From: Lysobacter_K koreensis
GTDB taxonomy: Bacteria > Pseudomonadota > Gammaproteobacteria > Xanthomonadales > Xanthomonadaceae
DNA: 64,000 bases
Reading direction: 5' to 3'
Assembly: GCF_042677045.1 (NCBI RefSeq)
Contig: NZ_JBHTIH010000004.1
Span: 124,001-188,000 of the forward strand
A program made the translations under genes and the position numbers. The notes under the pieces are model-generated. The model saw only the letters and a list, made by a program, of their open reading frames with translations. It was not told the origin of the DNA and searched no databases. Below are positions 38,543-46,787 of the stretch, piece by piece (position 1 is the first letter of the stretch; each line of letters starts with the position of its first letter).

Positions 38543-39688
38543 TCAGTCCGCTCGGTTGAGGTCCCGCAGCTCGGCATGTTCCACGTGGAACCTGTGGATC
38601 GCTACCCCGAGGTCGAGCAGACCCGGGGGAGCCTCGGTGCCGGTGATCAGCGCCTGCGCGCCGCTGGCCAGCAGCCGTGCGAGCACCCGCTGTTGGTGGT
38701 GGCGGTCGAGCTCCGACGCCAGGTCGTCGAGCGCGATCACCGGCCACTGCCGGCGGACCGCGGCGTGGTGCTCGGCCTGGGCGAGCAGGGCCGAGAGCGC
38801 CGCCAGCTTGGCCTGTCCGCGCGAGAGCGCGTCCCGGCCCGGCACCTGCGAGAACTCGACCTTCCAGTCGGCACGGTGCGGGCCCACCGAGGTGTAGCCC
38901 AGCTGCAGGTCGCGGTCGCGGGCCAGCAGCAGGGCGTCGGCCAGCGGCAGCTCCTCGCGCCGCCAGCCCGGCAGGTACTCGAGTGCGGTATTGCCGAGCA
39001 TAGGCGCGAGTTCGGCCGCGAGCGCCGCGAAGCGCGGCTGCAACGCCTCCAGGTACAGCTGGCGGCGCTGGCTCAGGGGCTCGCCGGCCTGGGCCAGCTC
39101 GTGATCCCAGGCGTCGAGCTGGGCGTCGCGGGAACGCGCCTTGAGCAGGGCGTTGCGCTGCTTCAGCGCCCGAGCGTAGCGCCGCCACAGCGGCAGGAAG
39201 TCTGGTTCCACGTGGAACAAACCCCAGTCGAGGTAGCGCCGCCGCGACTCCCCACCGCCGGTGATCAACGCATGGCTGCCCGGTTCGAAGCTCACCACGG
39301 CCAGCGCCGCGCAGAGCTCGCCCAGATGCGCGACCGGCGCGCCGTCGAGCCTACCCGCCCATTCCCGGCCGCTGTGGCGCAGGCCAGCCTTGCGCACCAG
39401 CGCATGCTGGACCGCGCCATCGGTCGTGGCCGCATCGCCGGGGCGGGGTGGCTGGGGCGTCTCCTGCCACTCCACGAAGACCTCCAGCGCCTCCGCACCC
39501 GCCCGCACCAGCCCGTCGCGCACGCGGGCGCGGAAGCTGCGCCCGTAGGCCATCAGGTGCAGGGCTTCGAGCACGCTGGTCTTGCCCGCGCCGTTGTCGC
39601 CGGTGATCAGGTTCAGACCGGGTGCTGGCGCCAGGCTGACGTCCGCGAAGCGGCGCAGGTTGCGGATCTCGAGGCGGGTCACGTGCAT
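38543..39688 (-). CDS. recF: DNA replication and repair protein RecF
   Basis: A 381-residue SMC-like ATPase that helps load RecA at gaps. It shows Walker A GDNGAGKTSVLEALHLM, the signature LSRGQAKLAALSALL and Walker B PVIALDDLASELD. The gene contains two exact copies of the palindrome GTTCCACGTGGAAC (38578-38591 and 39205-39218). Both are read in frame as Phe-His-Val-Glu (LFHVEP and RFHVEH), so parS-like sites are embedded in the coding sequence. It follows dnaN by 107 bases. Confidence 0.96.
   Translation of the reverse strand: MHVTRLEIRNLRRFADVSLAPAPGLNLITGDNGAGKTSVLEALHLMAYGRSFRARVRDGLVRAGAEALEVFVEWQETPQPPRPGDAATTDGAVQHALVRKAGLRHSGREWAGRLDGAPVAHLGELCAALAVVSFEPGSHALITGGGESRRRYLDWGLFHVEPDFLPLWRRYARALKQRNALLKARSRDAQLDAWDHELAQAGEPLSQRRQLYLEALQPRFAALAAELAPMLGNTALEYLPGWRREELPLADALLLARDRDLQLGYTSVGPHRADWKVEFSQVPGRDALSRGQAKLAALSALLAQAEHHAAVRRQWPVIALDDLASELDRHHQQRVLARLLASGAQALITGTEAPPGLLDLGVAIHRFHVEHAELRDLNRAD
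38577..38592. other. parS-like centromere site 1 (in recF)
   Basis: TGTTCCACGTGGAACC contains the perfect 14-base palindrome GTTCCACGTGGAAC, the core of the ParB-binding parS consensus. It lies near the 3' end of recF and encodes FHVE. Confidence 0.85.
39204..39219. other. parS-like centromere site 2 (in recF)
   Basis: GGTTCCACGTGGAACA carries the same 14-base palindrome, inside recF, read as FHVE in the recF frame. Confidence 0.85.
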
Positions 39689-39749
39689 GGCTCAGGGCCG
39701 GAAATGGACACGCCCGGGCAGGCCGGGCGTGTCGTCACACTGGTTCTGA

Positions 39750-39765
39750 GGTTCCACGTGGAACA
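39750..39765. other. parS-like centromere site 3 (dnaN-recF spacer)
   Basis: GGTTCCACGTGGAACA carries the same 14-base palindrome in the 107-base gap between dnaN and recF. Three exact copies in under 1.2 kb next to dnaA point to the chromosomal ParB loading region. Confidence 0.88.
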
Positions 39766-39795
39766 AAGCGGATCCGGATAGCGCAGGCGCCCGCG

Positions 39796-40896
39796 TCAAA
39801 GCCGCAGCGGCATCACCACGTGCCGGCAGCGGTCGTTGGCGGCCTCGCGCACCAGCGCCGACGAGTTGGCGTCGCGCAGCGCCAGCACGATGTGCTCGCC
39901 GCGCAGCGCCCCCAGGGCCTCGAGCAGGTAGTTGACGTTGAAGCCGACGGCCAGGTCGTCGACCTTGGTCTCGGCCTCGACTTCCTCCTGTGCCTCTTCC
40001 TGCTCCGGGTTGTGCGCGCTGATCTTGAGCTGGCCCGGCGAGACCTCGATGCGCACGCCGCGGTACTTCTCGTTGGACAGGATCGCCGCGCGTTGCAGCG
40101 ACGCCCGCAGCACCTCGCGCTCGATTCGCACTTCCTTGTCGGCGCCGATCGGGATCACCGCCTCGTAGTCCGGGAAGCGGCCGTCGATAAGCTTGCTGGT
40201 GAAGGTGACGTCGTCGCGCTTGACCCGGATGTGGCCGCGGCCCATCTCGATCTCGATCTCGCGGTCGCCGCCCTCGAGCAGGCGCTGCAGTTCGGACACG
40301 CCCTTGCGCGGCACGATGATCTGGCGCTTGGTCTGGCCGCCGCCCTCGTAGGGCGTCTCGCATAAGGCCAGGCGGTGGCCGTCGGTGGCCACGCAGCGCA
40401 GGCTGGTCTCGCGCAGGTCGAACAGCAGGCCGTTGAGGTAGTAGCGCACGTCCTGCTGCGCCATCGCGAACGCGGTGCGTTCGATCAGCTCCTTGAGCGC
40501 GGCCTCGGGCACCTGCACCCGCTCGGTCGCTTCCATCTCGTCGATCGAGGGGAAGTCGTTGGCCGGCAGGCTGGACAGGGTGAAGCGAGAGCGCCCGGCC
40601 TGCACCGTGACCTTCTCGGCGGTCTGGCTGACCGAGATCTTGCTGCCGTCGGGCAGGGCGCGAACGATGTCGAATAGTTTCCGCGCCGGGATCGTGGTTT
40701 CCCCGTCCTTGGCGTCGTCGACGGCGATGCGCGAGACCATCTCCACCTCGAGGTCGGTGCCGGTCAGCGACAGCTGCCCGTCTTTGACCTGGACCAGCAG
40801 GTTGGCCAGCACCGGCAAGGTCTGGCGCCGTTCGACGACGTTGACGACTTGCGCGAGCGGCTTGAGAAAAACTTCGCGTTGCAGGCTGAAGCGCAT
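39796..40896 (-). CDS. dnaN: DNA polymerase III beta subunit (sliding clamp)
   Basis: A 366-residue clamp, the standard size, with three repeated domains. It starts MRFSLQREVFLKPLAQVVNV, has VERRQTLPVLANLLVQV, the central FTSKLIDGRFPDYEAVIP, and ends in the conserved CRHVVMPLRL. It tethers polymerase III to DNA. It lies after dnaA with the presumed origin in the gap. Confidence 0.98.
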   Translation of the reverse strand: MRFSLQREVFLKPLAQVVNVVERRQTLPVLANLLVQVKDGQLSLTGTDLEVEMVSRIAVDDAKDGETTIPARKLFDIVRALPDGSKISVSQTAEKVTVQAGRSRFTLSSLPANDFPSIDEMEATERVQVPEAALKELIERTAFAMAQQDVRYYLNGLLFDLRETSLRCVATDGHRLALCETPYEGGGQTKRQIIVPRKGVSELQRLLEGGDREIEIEMGRGHIRVKRDDVTFTSKLIDGRFPDYEAVIPIGADKEVRIEREVLRASLQRAAILSNEKYRGVRIEVSPGQLKISAHNPEQEEAQEEVEAETKVDDLAVGFNVNYLLEALGALRGEHIVLALRDANSSALVREAANDRCRHVVMPLRL

Positions 40897-41136
40897 CCCC
40901 GATCCCCAGTACTAAAGAGTTGGATAAATCTAAATCTTGGTGGTGATGGTGTCGGCGAAAACCCGGGAAAACCCAAGCAAGCCGCTGATTCAACTACGTT
41001 TTTCGCCACCGCCAAGCCTTGTACAAGTGCGCCGGTGACGGCCCTACAACTTGTGGACAACTTTTGGGCGCAAACCGCGACCTGCACTTGTCCACAGCTT
41101 GTACGCGACTCGTCCACGGGGTTTCGGGGCGGGCCG
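40897..41136. other. Probable oriC: dnaA-dnaN spacer with DnaA boxes
   Basis: The 240-base spacer contains TGTGGACAA (41052-41060, a DnaA box on the minus strand) and TTGTCCACA (41088-41096), both one base from the TTATCCACA consensus. A weaker TCGTCCACG lies near 41109, and the palindrome CTTGTACAAG lies near 41017. A comparatively AT-rich stretch (40911-40950, TTGGATAAATCTAAATCTT) next to dnaN could be the unwinding element. The dnaA-rpmH spacer (42475-42738) shows no comparable box. Function is inferred. Confidence 0.7.
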
Positions 41137-42474
41137 TCACTCGCTGAGCTTGCGGATCAGCTTGTCCCAGTCTTCGCGCAGCTTGCCGTCGGTTTCCATC
41201 AACGTGCGGATCTGCCGGCAGGCGTGCAACACCGTGGTGTGGTCACGCCCGGCAAACGCGTCGCCGATTTCGGGCAGGCTGTGCTCGGTCAGTTCCTTGG
41301 TCAGCGCCATGGCCATCTGGCGCGGACGGGCGAGCGAGCGGGTCCGCCGTTTCGACAACAAGTCCTTGATCTGCAGGCCGTAGTAGTCTGCCACGGTCTT
41401 CTGGATGTTGGGGATGGAGATCGACTGCTGCTGCGAGCGCAGCAGGTCGCGCAGCGTCTCCTGGGCGAACTCGACGGTGATCGGCCGGCCGGTGAAGTTG
41501 GCGCGCGCGGTGAGGGTGTTGAGCGCCCCCTCCAGGTCGCGCACGTTGCTGCGCATCTTCTTGGCGAGCAGGAACGCGACCTCCTCAGGGATCGCCGCGC
41601 CGCGCTCGCTGGCCTTGGCCAGCACGATCTGGGCGCGGGTCTCGAAGTCCGGCGGCTCGATCGCCACCGACAGGCCCCAGGCCAGGCGCGACTTCAATCT
41701 TGGTTCGAGCCCCTCGACCTCGCGCGGGTAGCGGTCGCAGGTCAGGATGATCTGCTGCTTGCCGTCGAACAGCGCGTTGAAGGTGTGGAAGAACTCCTCC
41801 TGCGTGCGGTCCTTGCCGGCGAAGAACTGGATGTCGTCGATCAGCAGCGCGTCGACCTGCTGGAACTGGCGCTTGAACGCGTCCATGGTCTTGTCCTGCA
41901 GCGACTTCATCATCGCGCTGAAGAACTGCTCCGAACGCAGGTACATCACCCGCGTGCCCGGGTTGTTGGCGCGCATCGCGTTGCCGGCGGCGAACATCAG
42001 GTGGGTCTTGCCCAGGCCGGTGCCGCCGTACAGCAGCAACGGGTTGTGCGCGCGCTCGCCGGGCTTGAGAGCGGCCTGCCAGGCGGCGGCGCGGCCGAGC
42101 TGGTTACTGCGGCCCTCGACGAAGTTGTCGAAGGTGTAGTGACTGTCGAGGTGGCCGTTGAACGACTCCAGCGGAGTCATCGCGCGCGGCGCGGCGGGCC
42201 GCTCGGGCGTTGCCGCCACCGCCGCCGGCGCGGCGGCGCGCGGCAGCGAACCGATCTCGAGGCTGACGTCGTCGCTGCCGGCAAAGTGCGCGAGCAGCTC
42301 GCGGATCCGCGCCAGGTAGCGTTCGCGCACGTGTTCGACCACGAACGCGTTGGGCGCGTACAGCACGGTGGTGGTGTCGCGGCGGGTCGCCTGCAGCGGC
42401 TTGAGCCAGGTGTGAACATCCTCGGCCGGGAACTCGGCTTCAAGGCGTTCGAGGCAGCGGGGCCAGGCGTCCAT
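41137..42474 (-). CDS. dnaA: Chromosomal replication initiator protein DnaA
   Basis: A 445-residue initiator. Domain I starts MDAWPRCLERLEAEFPAEDV. A short variable Ala/Pro-rich linker follows. The AAA+ domain has Walker A YGGTGLGKTHLMFAAGN, Walker B ALLIDDIQFFAGKDRTQEE and sensor motifs. Domain IV carries the DNA-binding signature GDAFAGRDHTTVLHACRQI. The frame is open to 42546, but the start at 42474 matches the conserved MDAWPRCLE N-terminus of Xanthomonas DnaA; its ribosome site is weak. Confidence 0.97.
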   Translation of the reverse strand: MDAWPRCLERLEAEFPAEDVHTWLKPLQATRRDTTTVLYAPNAFVVEHVRERYLARIRELLAHFAGSDDVSLEIGSLPRAAAPAAVAATPERPAAPRAMTPLESFNGHLDSHYTFDNFVEGRSNQLGRAAAWQAALKPGERAHNPLLLYGGTGLGKTHLMFAAGNAMRANNPGTRVMYLRSEQFFSAMMKSLQDKTMDAFKRQFQQVDALLIDDIQFFAGKDRTQEEFFHTFNALFDGKQQIILTCDRYPREVEGLEPRLKSRLAWGLSVAIEPPDFETRAQIVLAKASERGAAIPEEVAFLLAKKMRSNVRDLEGALNTLTARANFTGRPITVEFAQETLRDLLRSQQQSISIPNIQKTVADYYGLQIKDLLSKRRTRSLARPRQMAMALTKELTEHSLPEIGDAFAGRDHTTVLHACRQIRTLMETDGKLREDWDKLIRKLSE

Positions 42475-42738
42475 AGGTGCGGCTACTTCAAGGAGTGACA
42501 TTAACGTGGTGCCGACAAAGGACGAGACGGGCGCGATGGCGAGCATCGCGCCGCGCGTAGTGTGCGGGGGTCGGCCAGACTATCACCGCCACCCAGCCCA
42601 TGCACTCGGGCCTGCCGTGGACAGCGACCACGCCCGCGCCGCCCGCGAAGGGGCGGCCATCCAACGCCACAGTTGACCGCTCCGTGGCAAAGTCGCTAGA
42701 CTCCGCGGTCTTTTCCGCTGTACATACAGAGCCGGACC

Positions 42739-42879
42739 ATGGCCACCAAGCGCACCTACCAGCCCAGCAACCTCAAGCGCAAGCGCGATCACGGTTTCCG
42801 TGCCCGCATGGCGACCGCCGACGGCCGCAAGATCCTCGCCCGTCGTCGTGCCAAGGGCCGCAAGCGCCTCTGCGCGTAA
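42739..42879 (+). CDS. rpmH: 50S ribosomal protein L34
   Basis: A 46-residue basic protein: MATKRTYQPSNLKRKRDHG, then FRARMATADGRKILARRRAK and GRKRLCA. This is the L34 signature in full. It begins the rightward rpmH-rnpA-yidC-mnmE block, divergent from dnaA. Confidence 0.97.
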   Translation: MATKRTYQPSNLKRKRDHGFRARMATADGRKILARRRAKGRKRLCA

Positions 42880-42930
42880 GCGCGGCACTTGCCCGTCCCA
42901 GCGGCCGCGATCGGCGGCCGCTCGCTCCCG

Positions 42931-43350
42931 ATGAACTCGACCCGCTTCCCGCGCACCGCGCGGGTTCGCGCGCGCTCGGACTTCGACCGCATCTTCAAGC
43001 AAGGCCGGCGCGTGGCGCTGCCCGTGCTGGCTTTGCATTGGCAGGCCGTGGACGTGCCGCCGCGGCTGGGCCTGGCGGTGTCGCGCAAGGTCGACCCGCA
43101 TGCGGTCGGTCGCAACCGCATCAAGCGCGTGCTGCGCGACAGCTTCCGCCACCACCGGCATGCGCTGGCCGACGGTGACTACGTCGTGGTAGCGCGTCCG
43201 GGCGCGTCGCGTTGCAGCGGCGAGGAGTTGCGTGCCGCGTTCCTGGCCCTGCTGCGCCGCGCCGGGGCATTCGCGTTGCCCGCACCCCCCGCGCCCGGCA
43301 CAATGCCCGCCGTCGCCGACCCGTGTCTGTCGCCGTCCCCGTCCCCCTGA
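42931..43350 (+). CDS. rnpA: Ribonuclease P protein component
   Basis: A 139-residue basic protein that supports the RNase P RNA in trimming tRNA 5' ends. The RNR motif region reads GLAVSRKVDPHAVGRNRIKR followed by VLRDSFR. The N-terminus STRFPRTARVRARSDFDRIF is typical. ATG 42931 is chosen over the upstream GTG at 42889. A Pro/Ala-rich C-terminal tail (PAPPAPGTMPAVADP) is longer than in E. coli. Confidence 0.95.
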   Translation: MNSTRFPRTARVRARSDFDRIFKQGRRVALPVLALHWQAVDVPPRLGLAVSRKVDPHAVGRNRIKRVLRDSFRHHRHALADGDYVVVARPGASRCSGEELRAAFLALLRRAGAFALPAPPAPGTMPAVADPCLSPSPSP

Positions 43351-43393
43351 TGCCACGCCGCCAACGCGCGTCGGCCGAGCCTGCCTGCTGCCC

Positions 43394-45097
43394 ATGAACC
43401 AGACCCGTGTCTTCCTGATCTTCGCCTGGCTGATGGTGGCGACCCTGCTGTGGATGGAGTGGGGCAAGGAGCAGGCCGCCCCTGCACCGACGGTGGCGAG
43501 CGCCGCGGCCGTGCCCGGCAGCACGGTGCCGAGCGTCGCCGTGCCGGCCACCGCCTCGGGCGTGCCCGCGGTTCCGGCGGCGATGTCCGCCGCCGTCCCC
43601 GGCGCCACCGTCGCGTCGACCGCCACGCCGGCGGTCACCGTCACCACCGACGTGTTGCGCGCCACTCTGGATGGCGGCGAGCTGCGCCAGGCCGACCTGC
43701 TCGGTTACCCGAGCACCGCCGACGCCGGCAGCGCGCCGGTGCGCCTGCTGGCGTCGGATCCGGCCAACTACTTCGTCGCCCAGAGCGGCTGGGTCAGCAA
43801 CGCCGGCGCCGCGCCGAGCCACGAGTCCGGGTTCGTGCTTGAGGGCAGCCAGCGCGAGTTCACGCTCGCCCCGGGCGCGGCCAGTGTGGTGGTGCCGTTC
43901 GTGTGGACCGGTGCCAACGGCGTCAGCATCCGCCGCAGCTACACCTTCAACCGCGGCGACTACGCGGTGCAGGTGCGCGACGAGGTCGTCAACGCCGGCA
44001 GCGCGCCGTGGCAGGGCTTCGTCTACCGCCAGCTCAGCCGCGTGCCGCGTGCGCTGGTCAAGAGCGGGCCGATGAGCGCCGAGCAGTACAGCTTCCAGGG
44101 CGCGGCGTGGTACAGCGCGGCCGACAAGTACGAGAAGCGACAGTTCGACGACTTCGTCGACGACGGCACGCTCGACAAGCCGGCCACCGGCGGCTGGATC
44201 GCGATGCTGCAGCACCATTTCTTTGCGGCGTGGATCCCCGCCGCGAACGACGCGACCACGTTCTCGCTGGCGACCCCGGCCGGCACCGGCGGCACCCAGT
44301 ACCTGATCCGCGAAGTCGGCCCCGGCGTCAGCGTCGCTCCCGGCGCGACCGCGAGCACCCAGGCGCGGCTGTGGGTCGGCCCCAAGCTGGTCAAGCAGAT
44401 CGACGCGCAGAACGTGCCCGGACTCGACCGCGCGGTCGACTTCAGCACCTGGTCGGTGATGGCCACGATCGCCAACGGCCTGTTCTGGGTGCTCGAGCGC
44501 CTGCACGGCCTGCTCGGCAACTGGGGCTGGGCGATCGTCGGGCTGGTGGTGATCCTGAAGATCCTGATGTTTCCGCTGTCGGCCGCGCAGTACAAGTCGA
44601 TGGCGAAGATGCGCAAGTTCCAGCCGCGCCTGGCCCAGCTCAAGGAGCGCTACGGCGACGACAAGCAGAAGTTCCAGCAGGCGATGATGGAGCTGTACAA
44701 GAAGGAGAAGATCAACCCGGTCGGCGGTTGCTTCCCGCTGCTGCTGCAGATGCCGGTGTTCCTGGCGCTGTACTGGATGCTGTCCGAGTCGGTCGAGCTG
44801 CGCCACGCGCCGTGGATCGGCTGGATTACCGACCTGACCGCGCGCGACCCGTTCTTCGTGCTGCCGCTGATCAACGTCGCGGTGATGTGGGCGACCCAGA
44901 AGCTGACCCCGGCGGTCGGCATGGACCCGATGCAGGCCAAGATGATGCAGCTGATGCCGATCGTGTTCGGCGTCATGTTCGCGTTCATGCCGGCCGGTCT
45001 GGTGCTGTACTGGATCACCAACGGCGGCCTGGGCCTGCTGCAGCAGTGGTGGATGACCCGCCGCTACGCCGAGGCGCCGGCGCCGGCGAAGGCGTAA
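43394..45097 (+). CDS. yidC: Membrane protein insertase YidC
   Basis: A 567-residue insertase of the gram-negative type. The N-terminal anchor is VFLIFAWLMVATLLWMEWGK. An Ala/Val/Pro-rich linker and the large periplasmic beta-domain follow, then the conserved C-terminal helices (WAIVGLVVILKILMFPLSAA, then YKSMAKMRKFQPRLAQLKE; VGGCFPLLLQMPVFLALYWM; and LMPIVFGVMFAFMPAGLVLY). It inserts proteins alone and with SecYEG. The rnpA-yidC gap is only 43 bases and leaves no room for yidD, which often lies here. Confidence 0.97.
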   Translation: MNQTRVFLIFAWLMVATLLWMEWGKEQAAPAPTVASAAAVPGSTVPSVAVPATASGVPAVPAAMSAAVPGATVASTATPAVTVTTDVLRATLDGGELRQADLLGYPSTADAGSAPVRLLASDPANYFVAQSGWVSNAGAAPSHESGFVLEGSQREFTLAPGAASVVVPFVWTGANGVSIRRSYTFNRGDYAVQVRDEVVNAGSAPWQGFVYRQLSRVPRALVKSGPMSAEQYSFQGAAWYSAADKYEKRQFDDFVDDGTLDKPATGGWIAMLQHHFFAAWIPAANDATTFSLATPAGTGGTQYLIREVGPGVSVAPGATASTQARLWVGPKLVKQIDAQNVPGLDRAVDFSTWSVMATIANGLFWVLERLHGLLGNWGWAIVGLVVILKILMFPLSAAQYKSMAKMRKFQPRLAQLKERYGDDKQKFQQAMMELYKKEKINPVGGCFPLLLQMPVFLALYWMLSESVELRHAPWIGWITDLTARDPFFVLPLINVAVMWATQKLTPAVGMDPMQAKMMQLMPIVFGVMFAFMPAGLVLYWITNGGLGLLQQWWMTRRYAEAPAPAKA

Positions 45098-45119
45098 GCG
45101 CGCTCGCTGTGTGCTCATC

Positions 45120-45143
45120 GAAGCCCGCCAATTGGCGGGCTTC
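45120..45143 (+). terminator. Stem-loop terminator after yidC
   Basis: GAAGCCCGCCAA and TTGGCGGGCTTC form a perfect 24-base palindrome, followed by GTGTTTG. It lies 23 bases after the yidC stop; mnmE therefore probably has its own promoter in the 166 bases that follow. Confidence 0.8.
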
Positions 45144-45309
45144 GTGTTTGTGGCGACGAAAAACAGGCGGGATTCCGTCTCGGTTGCAGGTCCATAACCA
45201 GGTCTTCTTTCGAGAAGGCCCGCCAGGAAGCATCACCGCACGATCACTGCGCCGCCGACACCCCGTGTACGGACTACGGCAAACTCCTACCAGGCAAGGA
45301 ACCACCCGC

Positions 45310-46665
45310 ATGGCCGACAGAGACACCATCGCCGCGATCGCCACCGCGCCCGGCGCCGGCGGCGTCGGCATCGTGCGCCTGTCGGGACCGCGATCGCGCG
45401 CGATCGCCGAAACCCTGTGCGGACGCACGCTGACGCCGCGCCACGCCCACCACGTGCGCTTCCGCGACGCCGCCGAGGCGACGATCGACGACGGCATCGG
45501 CTTGTATTTCGCCGCGCCGGCCAGCTACACCGGCGAGGACGTGGTCGAGCTGCAGGCGCACGGCAGCCCGGCGGTGCTGCGCGAACTGCTCGCGCGCGCC
45601 TGCGCGCTCGGCGCGCGCCACGCGCGCCCAGGCGAATTCAGCGAACGCGCGTTCCTCGAGGGCCGGCTCGACCTCGCCCAGGCCGAGGCGGTCGCCGACC
45701 TGATCGCCGCCGCCGACGGCCGCGCGGCGCGCGCGGCGCGGCGCGCGCTCGATGGCGAGTTCTCGCACCGGGTCGAGGCGCTGGCCGACGGCCTGCTCGC
45801 GATCCGCGTGCACGTCGAGGCCGCGATCGATTTCTCCGACGAACCGCTGGAGACCCTCGGCGGCGCCGCCCTGCGCGCGCGCTTCGAGGCGGTCACGCAC
45901 GATCTCGATGAACTGCTGCGCGCCGCCGAGCGCGGCCGCCGGCTGCGCGACGGCCTGCACGCGGTGATCGTCGGCCCGCCGAACGCGGGCAAGAGTTCGC
46001 TGCTTAACGCGCTCGCCGGCAGCGACCGCGCGATCGTCACCGACATCGCCGGAACCACCCGCGACCTGCTGCACGAGGTGGTGCGCATCGACGGCGTCGA
46101 GCTGACCCTGGTCGACACCGCCGGCCTGCGCGAGGGCGGCGACGCGATCGAGCGCGAGGGCATGCGCCGCGCGTACGCCGAACTCGCCCGCGCCGACCTC
46201 GCGATCGTGGTGCTCGACGCGCGCGCCGCCGACGCCGGACGCGCCGCGGTCGCCAACGCGATCGCCGGCGTCGAGCGGCGGCTGTGGCTGCACAACAAGG
46301 CCGATCTGCTCGATGACGCCGACCGCGACGCGGCACAGGCCGCGCCCGACGATGATCATCTGTATGTCTCGGCCCGCACCGGCGCCGGCCTCGACGCGCT
46401 GCACGCGCGCCTGCGCGAGCTCGCCCAGGGCGATGGCGCCGAGGCCGGCGAGGGCGCGTTCACCGCACGCGCGCGCCACGTCGATGCGCTGCTGCGCGCG
46501 CGCGACGAACTCGATGACGCGCGTGTGCAACTCGACCACGAACTGCTCGACCTGGCGGCCGAATCGCTGCGCCACGGCCACGACGCGCTCGGCGAGATCA
46601 CCGGCCGGGTGCGTGCCGACGACCTGCTCGGGCAGATCTTCTCGAGCTTCTGCATCGGCAAGTAG
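45310..46665 (+). CDS. mnmE: tRNA modification GTPase MnmE (TrmE)
   Basis: A 451-residue GTPase that, with MnmG, modifies U34 of tRNAs. The N-terminal tetrahydrofolate-binding domain (IAAIATAPGAGGVGIVRLSG) is followed by a helical domain. The G domain has G1 GPPNAGKSSLLN, the G2 region DIAGTTRD, G3 DTAGLRE and G4 NKAD. The C-terminal FCIGK includes the conserved cysteine. The ATG at 45310 gives the usual N-terminus. Confidence 0.97.
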   Translation: MADRDTIAAIATAPGAGGVGIVRLSGPRSRAIAETLCGRTLTPRHAHHVRFRDAAEATIDDGIGLYFAAPASYTGEDVVELQAHGSPAVLRELLARACALGARHARPGEFSERAFLEGRLDLAQAEAVADLIAAADGRAARAARRALDGEFSHRVEALADGLLAIRVHVEAAIDFSDEPLETLGGAALRARFEAVTHDLDELLRAAERGRRLRDGLHAVIVGPPNAGKSSLLNALAGSDRAIVTDIAGTTRDLLHEVVRIDGVELTLVDTAGLREGGDAIEREGMRRAYAELARADLAIVVLDARAADAGRAAVANAIAGVERRLWLHNKADLLDDADRDAAQAAPDDDHLYVSARTGAGLDALHARLRELAQGDGAEAGEGAFTARARHVDALLRARDELDDARVQLDHELLDLAAESLRHGHDALGEITGRVRADDLLGQIFSSFCIGK

Positions 46666-46720
46666 CCGGCCTTGGCGACAGGCGTAACTGCCATCGCCAC
46701 TCACCGACGCCGCCGGCGTG

Positions 46721-46787
46721 CAGGAGCGGCTTCAGCCGCGAGCTTCGGCGGTGATGGAGCAAGGCTCGCGGCTGAAGCCGCTCCTAG
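46721..46787. repeat. Inverted pair of GAGCGGC-type REP palindromes
   Basis: CAGGAGCGGCTTCAGCCGCG and the inverse unit CGCGGCTGAAGCCGCTCCTAG lie between the converging mnmE and Hsp70-like genes. On the minus strand the head of the second unit reads CTAG, and its TAG (46784-46786) is the stop codon of the Hsp70-like gene. Confidence 0.8.

Noticed and set aside
42475..42738. dnaA-rpmH spacer as the origin
   Set aside because: No DnaA box near consensus was seen there, unlike the dnaA-dnaN spacer; it probably holds divergent promoters only.
43121..45118. A 665-residue open frame antisense to rnpA-yidC
   Set aside because: No recognisable domain and entirely opposite to YidC; shadow.
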